Assembly: GCA_949746285.1 (NCBI GenBank)
Contig: CATJZH010000183.1
Location: 1 to 7,758 of the forward strand
Source of the DNA: an uncultured Clostridia bacterium
GTDB taxonomy: Bacteria > Bacillota > Clostridia > TANB77 > CAG-508
DNA: 7,758 nucleotides
Direction: 5' to 3'
In this document: piece by piece, positions 5,612 through 7,758 of the stretch
How the letters are laid out: the number at the start of each line of letters is the position of its first letter
How positions within the stretch are numbered: position 1 is the first letter of the stretch
Program-made: the position numbers and the translations under genes
The notes under the pieces: generated by a model
Seen by the model: only the letters and a program-made list of their open reading frames with translations
The model's database searches: none
Told to the model about the DNA's origin: nothing

Positions 5612-5640
5612 TTTACTATACCTATAAAAAAGTATATAAT
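5612..5640 (+). promoter_or_regulatory. Vegetative promoter for the 57-aa membrane protein
   Basis: TTTACT (5612-5617) and a perfect TATAAT (5635-5640) are separated by exactly 17 bases. Transcription would start near 5647, giving a ~75-base leader with a small hairpin GTGTG (5680-5684) / CACAC (5689-5693) about 17 bases before the Shine-Dalgarno. Confidence 0.75.
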
Positions 5641-5721
5641 ACTAACAATAATATATTTATATTATTTTATATTAATATTGTGTGTTTTCACACTTTCCAA
5701 CTTAAGAATGGAGGTAGCTTT

Positions 5722-5895
5722 ATGCGTTTATTACTTATTGTTCTTTTTACGCCAGTTATAGTTGGAATAGGAGGAGTCATATATTGTTGTATTACAGACT
5801 ATCGGCATAGAAAGTTTCTTGATAGTACACAACGTGAGTTATTAGAGGATTTACATGACTTATTAGTCGAAAGACTCGATGACTTTGACCAATAA
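5722..5895 (+). CDS. Small single-span membrane protein (57 aa), unknown function
   Basis: The open frame extends further upstream, but the start chosen is the ATG at 5722, because GGAGG (5710-5714) lies seven bases before it and the TATAAT promoter and leader cover the upstream part. The product begins MRLLLIVLFTPVIVGIGG, a hydrophobic helix of about residues 2-24 with a CC pair at its end. It continues with a basic YRHRK stretch that favours a cytoplasmic C-terminus, and finishes with an acidic, leucine-rich tail (residues ~37-57, ELLEDLHDLLVERLDDFDQ) likely to form an amphipathic helix. I do not recognise a family. It has its own promoter and terminator, lies opposite to the flanking genes, and has higher GC than spoIIQ (21/60 in one sampled line). 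It resembles a small regulator or a membrane-acting peptide of mobile DNA, but no function can be assigned. Confidence 0.75.
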   Translation: MRLLLIVLFTPVIVGIGGVIYCCITDYRHRKFLDSTQRELLEDLHDLLVERLDDFDQ

Positions 5896-5907
5896 GCTCC
5901 TAAAATC

Positions 5908-5932
5908 AAAAGCCCCTTTCACAGGGGCTTTT
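5908..5932. terminator. Bidirectional terminator between the 57-aa gene and spoIIQ
   Basis: AAAAGCCCCT (5908-5917) pairs perfectly with AGGGGCTTTT (5923-5932) around TTCAC, with T-runs at both ends depending on the strand. It serves the plus-strand 57-aa gene and abuts the stop codon of minus-strand spoIIQ. Confidence 0.9.
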
Positions 5933-5933
5933 G

Positions 5934-6731
5934 CTATTTCAAATAAATTGTTGGATTTACAATTTCATCATCTTTATACATCTCAAAATGCAAATGTGAT
6001 TCATCAGCAATTTCGAAACTTGCAGTCTCTCCAACAGTTGCTATTGTTTCACCTTTTTCAACTTTATCTCCTTCTGATACAAACTCAGTTGTTAAAAGAT
6101 TTGAATAAATTGTTTTAAAACCATCATTATGTGAAATAGTTATTGTTAATCCATATCTTGGATCATTTTTTATACTTTCAACAGTTCCTTCTTCTGCAGC
6201 CATAACTACTGTTGTTTTGTCAGCTTTTATATCTATACCTGTATGAGTTGTCCATTCTTCTAAAGTATTAGAATATATTAAAGTATCTGTTGCAAAATCT
6301 TTTATAATTTCTCCTGAAACTGGTGCCATAAAACTTAATTCTTTCTTTTCTTCTACTTTCTCTTCTGTTACAGAATTAGTATTTTGTGCTGTTGTATTTT
6401 CCACTTTTGCATTTACTGCTGTTTTATCAACTGATTTTTTTGTATTTTGTGATTTAGTTGTATTTGCTGTATTAGTTTCACCTGCGGTATTTTCTACAGT
6501 ATTTGATACTGTTTTATCAGTAGAAAAACTAGTTTCTGTTAAATTTTCATTAGAAACAATTTCATTTAACTTTCCTAAACTTTCCATATTGCTATTTGAT
6601 TCTGCTTTTAATTTTTTATTGTACATAACAAAAACAGTTAGGAAAATAACTACTGCCAATACTAATGTTACACTAAATATAGAAGCTATCCTTTTTATTT
6701 TTTGTTCTTCATAATATTCTCTTCTTCCCAT
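5934..6731 (-). CDS. spoIIQ: SpoIIQ-like M23 (LytM) peptidase, forespore engulfment protein
   Basis: The 265-residue protein begins MGRREYYEEQ. A further in-frame ATG 12 bases upstream is part of ATGGAGG, the Shine-Dalgarno (6737-6741), and is rejected as the start. One membrane helix (about 17-37) is followed by a long Asn/Thr/Ser/Lys-rich linker (~45-130) and a C-terminal M23 domain (133-262). Zinc ligands are intact: H163 and D167 in HTGID, H248 in HLHFEM, with H246 and H201 as further active-site histidines. B. subtilis SpoIIQ has a degenerate site, whereas clostridial SpoIIQ proteins generally keep it, so this one is probably a working endopeptidase. In the forespore membrane SpoIIQ pairs with mother-cell SpoIIIAH to drive engulfment and form the feeding channel. 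Position 54 bases downstream of spoIID matches the clostridial spoIID-spoIIQ order. A non-sporulation M23 peptidase is the alternative. Confidence 0.85.
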   Translation of the reverse strand: MGRREYYEEQKIKRIASIFSVTLVLAVVIFLTVFVMYNKKLKAESNSNMESLGKLNEIVSNENLTETSFSTDKTVSNTVENTAGETNTANTTKSQNTKKSVDKTAVNAKVENTTAQNTNSVTEEKVEEKKELSFMAPVSGEIIKDFATDTLIYSNTLEEWTTHTGIDIKADKTTVVMAAEEGTVESIKNDPRYGLTITISHNDGFKTIYSNLLTTEFVSEGDKVEKGETIATVGETASFEIADESHLHFEMYKDDEIVNPTIYLK

Positions 6732-6785
6732 AAAAACCTCCATTTAAGTAATTAATTAGTATTAGTATTTGCAGTTTTTACAAGA

Positions 6786-7724
6786 TTATTCACTAATTTC
6801 CACATCTTTATAATAAAATTTAATTATTTCTTCATAATTTTTTCCTTGTTTTGCTAAAGCATCACTTCCACATTGACTTAAGCCAACTCCATGTCCATAT
6901 CCTAAAACTGAAAATTTAACACTATTTTCAGTCATTTCAAAATCAAACTTTGCTGATTTTAATTTAAATAAAGTTCTTGCTTCTGTTCCACTAATCTCAG
7001 TATTTCCAATTTTTATTTTTTTTACTCTACCACTATCAGTTCGTTCTATAACTTTTATACATTCTTGATTAGAAAAGTCAATTTGAAAAGAAGGATATTT
7101 TTCTAACATAATTTTTACCAATTCATCTTTTGGAACTTCAGCTCCAGATGTAAAAGAGCTATAAGCATCTTCTCCTGATGTTTCTACTGTTTGGAAATAT
7201 GGAAAATTACCTCCCCATACATTTAATGCAAGTTCTGTTGTTCCTCCACTATTACTATGAAATAATGCATTTATAGGTTCTCCATTATATAAAATAAATT
7301 TGCCTTTTGTTTCATTTACAGCTTTAATTATTTTATTCCAGTATTCTTCCCTAACATTTTCTTCCCATCTTGACATTCTATTTTCTTTAGTTATCCAAGC
7401 TTGACAACATAATGCACTATCACACAAATCTGCATTTTCATGTTTTCCACCATTTTTTATTTGATAAACAGTATAAGTTCTCGCAACAGTTGCTTGAGCT
7501 TTTAAAGCTTCCATTTCAAAACTTGCTGGCATTTCACTTGAAACCACTCCATATAAATATGTGTCTAAATCCAATTCTTCTACTGTTCCTGTTTCTGTAT
7601 GAAATAATTTTATAATATTAAATTTTCCATAATCAAATTTTTCCTCTTCAGTAGTATTTGAAATAACTTCTTCTGTTTTGTTTGGGGTTTTTTGGTTTTT
7701 TTTTTGTTTTTTGGGGGTTTTTTT
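6786..7724 (-). CDS. spoIID: SpoIID lytic transglycosylase, 5'-truncated at contig end
   Basis: The frame is open from the stop at 6786 up to an in-frame TGA within suspect sequence at 7725-7727. No ATG, GTG or TTG other than the internal TTG at 7574 is available, and family homology continues upstream of it (KLFHTETGTVEELDLDTYLYG), so the real N-terminus with its membrane helix is missing. Sequence beyond ~7683 is unreliable. SpoIID is the mother-cell glycan-cleaving enzyme of the SpoIID-SpoIIM-SpoIIP engulfment complex. Visible signatures are SSEMPASFEMEALKAQATVARTYT, whose SEMP glutamate is the catalytic residue, the segment DLCDSALCCQAW, NALFHSNSGGTTE, and the C-terminal GYGHGVGLSQCG. The metal-binding segment known from C. 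difficile reads C-x4-H-C; here it is C-x4-C-C. spoIIQ follows 54 bases downstream, probably in the same transcript. No sporulation-sigma promoter was recognised in that gap. Confidence 0.9.
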   Translation of the reverse strand, partial: KKTPKKQKKNQKTPNKTEEVISNTTEEEKFDYGKFNIIKLFHTETGTVEELDLDTYLYGVVSSEMPASFEMEALKAQATVARTYTVYQIKNGGKHENADLCDSALCCQAWITKENRMSRWEENVREEYWNKIIKAVNETKGKFILYNGEPINALFHSNSGGTTELALNVWGGNFPYFQTVETSGEDAYSSFTSGAEVPKDELVKIMLEKYPSFQIDFSNQECIKVIERTDSGRVKKIKIGNTEISGTEARTLFKLKSAKFDFEMTENSVKFSVLGYGHGVGLSQCGSDALAKQGKNYEEIIKFYYKDVEISE

Positions 7725-7758
7725 TCAAAAAAAAACCCCCCCCCCTTTTCCCCCCCAA
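7684..7758. repeat. Homopolymeric, self-complementary contig end (probable artefact)
   Basis: From about 7684 the sequence consists almost only of runs of T and G, then A and C. GGGGG plus eight T (7713-7725) is mirrored by nine A plus CCCCC (7727-7740) around a single C. C and T runs follow to the end. This has no counterpart elsewhere in the window, contains C/G runs foreign to the genome's composition, and interrupts spoIID. A sequencing or assembly artefact, such as a fold-back end, is the simplest explanation. Confidence 0.7.

Noticed and set aside
5575..5721. N-terminal extension of the 57-aa gene
   Set aside because: The extra 49 codons run across the promoter and leader and are Lys/Tyr/Asn-rich; the ATG at 5722 has the proper GGAGG.
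5879..6118. 79-codon plus-strand frame opposite spoIIQ
   Set aside because: It crosses a strong terminator, has no ribosome site, and encodes a Leu/Gln/His-rich shadow of the peptidase domain.
7572..7574. TTG at 7574 as the true start of SpoIID
   Set aside because: Family-like sequence continues in frame upstream, and neither a ribosome site nor the expected membrane helix is present, so the gene is truncated rather than short.
7412..7615. 67-codon plus-strand frame opposite spoIID
   Set aside because: Antisense to conserved SpoIID sequence with no start signal; a His/Phe/Leu-rich shadow.
1..7758. tRNA, rRNA, CRISPR array or insertion sequence
   Set aside because: No cloverleaf with the conserved T-loop, no rRNA-like stretch, no regularly spaced repeats and no transposase frame were seen on either strand.

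Overview
The window looks like a contig end from a low-GC, endospore-forming member of the Clostridia. Sampled coding stretches are about 22-30% GC, ribosome binding sites are strong AGGAGG types, and a spoIID-spoIIQ pair and a membrane-type diadenylate cyclase (cdaA) are present. The species cannot be named from the sequence.

Left part (1-3158). A membrane-anchored protein of unknown function and a HAD-family (Cof-like) phosphatase form a tight plus-strand pair. They converge, across a shared bidirectional terminator, on a minus-strand gene for a membrane-anchored FGE-sulfatase/C-type-lectin-fold protein. The last ~120 bases of that gene are GC-rich and strongly adenine-poor on the coding strand. 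This matches the variable region of a diversity-generating retroelement (DGR) target, although no reverse transcriptase or template repeat lies in the window. Upstream of it, a (AC)9 tract sits exactly between a -35-like and a -10-like box, a layout that could allow slippage-based phase variation. Two hairpins lie between that putative promoter and the gene.

Middle part (3159-4544). cdaA makes the second messenger c-di-AMP. A previously unlisted 34-residue single-span membrane protein precedes it, and the two share a good vegetative promoter. Behind this promoter, on the opposite strand, is a compact unit of promoter, hairpin and intrinsic terminator. It encodes a ~67-nt RNA that overlaps a possible 13-codon leader peptide, and no gene follows it. 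It is either a free-standing small RNA or an orphan attenuator.

Right-middle part (4545-5932). A MYG1-family (UPF0160) metal-dependent exonuclease-like gene and a divergent 57-residue single-span membrane protein are richer in GC (about 35-43% in sampled lines) than their neighbours. Both are closed by strong terminators, which suggests an inserted islet. A 7+7 bp palindrome lies between the two genes.

Right end (5934-7758). spoIIQ (M23/LytM with all metal ligands) lies directly downstream of spoIID, the classic engulfment pair. SpoIID lacks its N-terminus because the contig runs into a homopolymeric, self-complementary stretch that is probably not genuine chromosome. SpoIID also has a Cys where the known metal site of the family usually has His.
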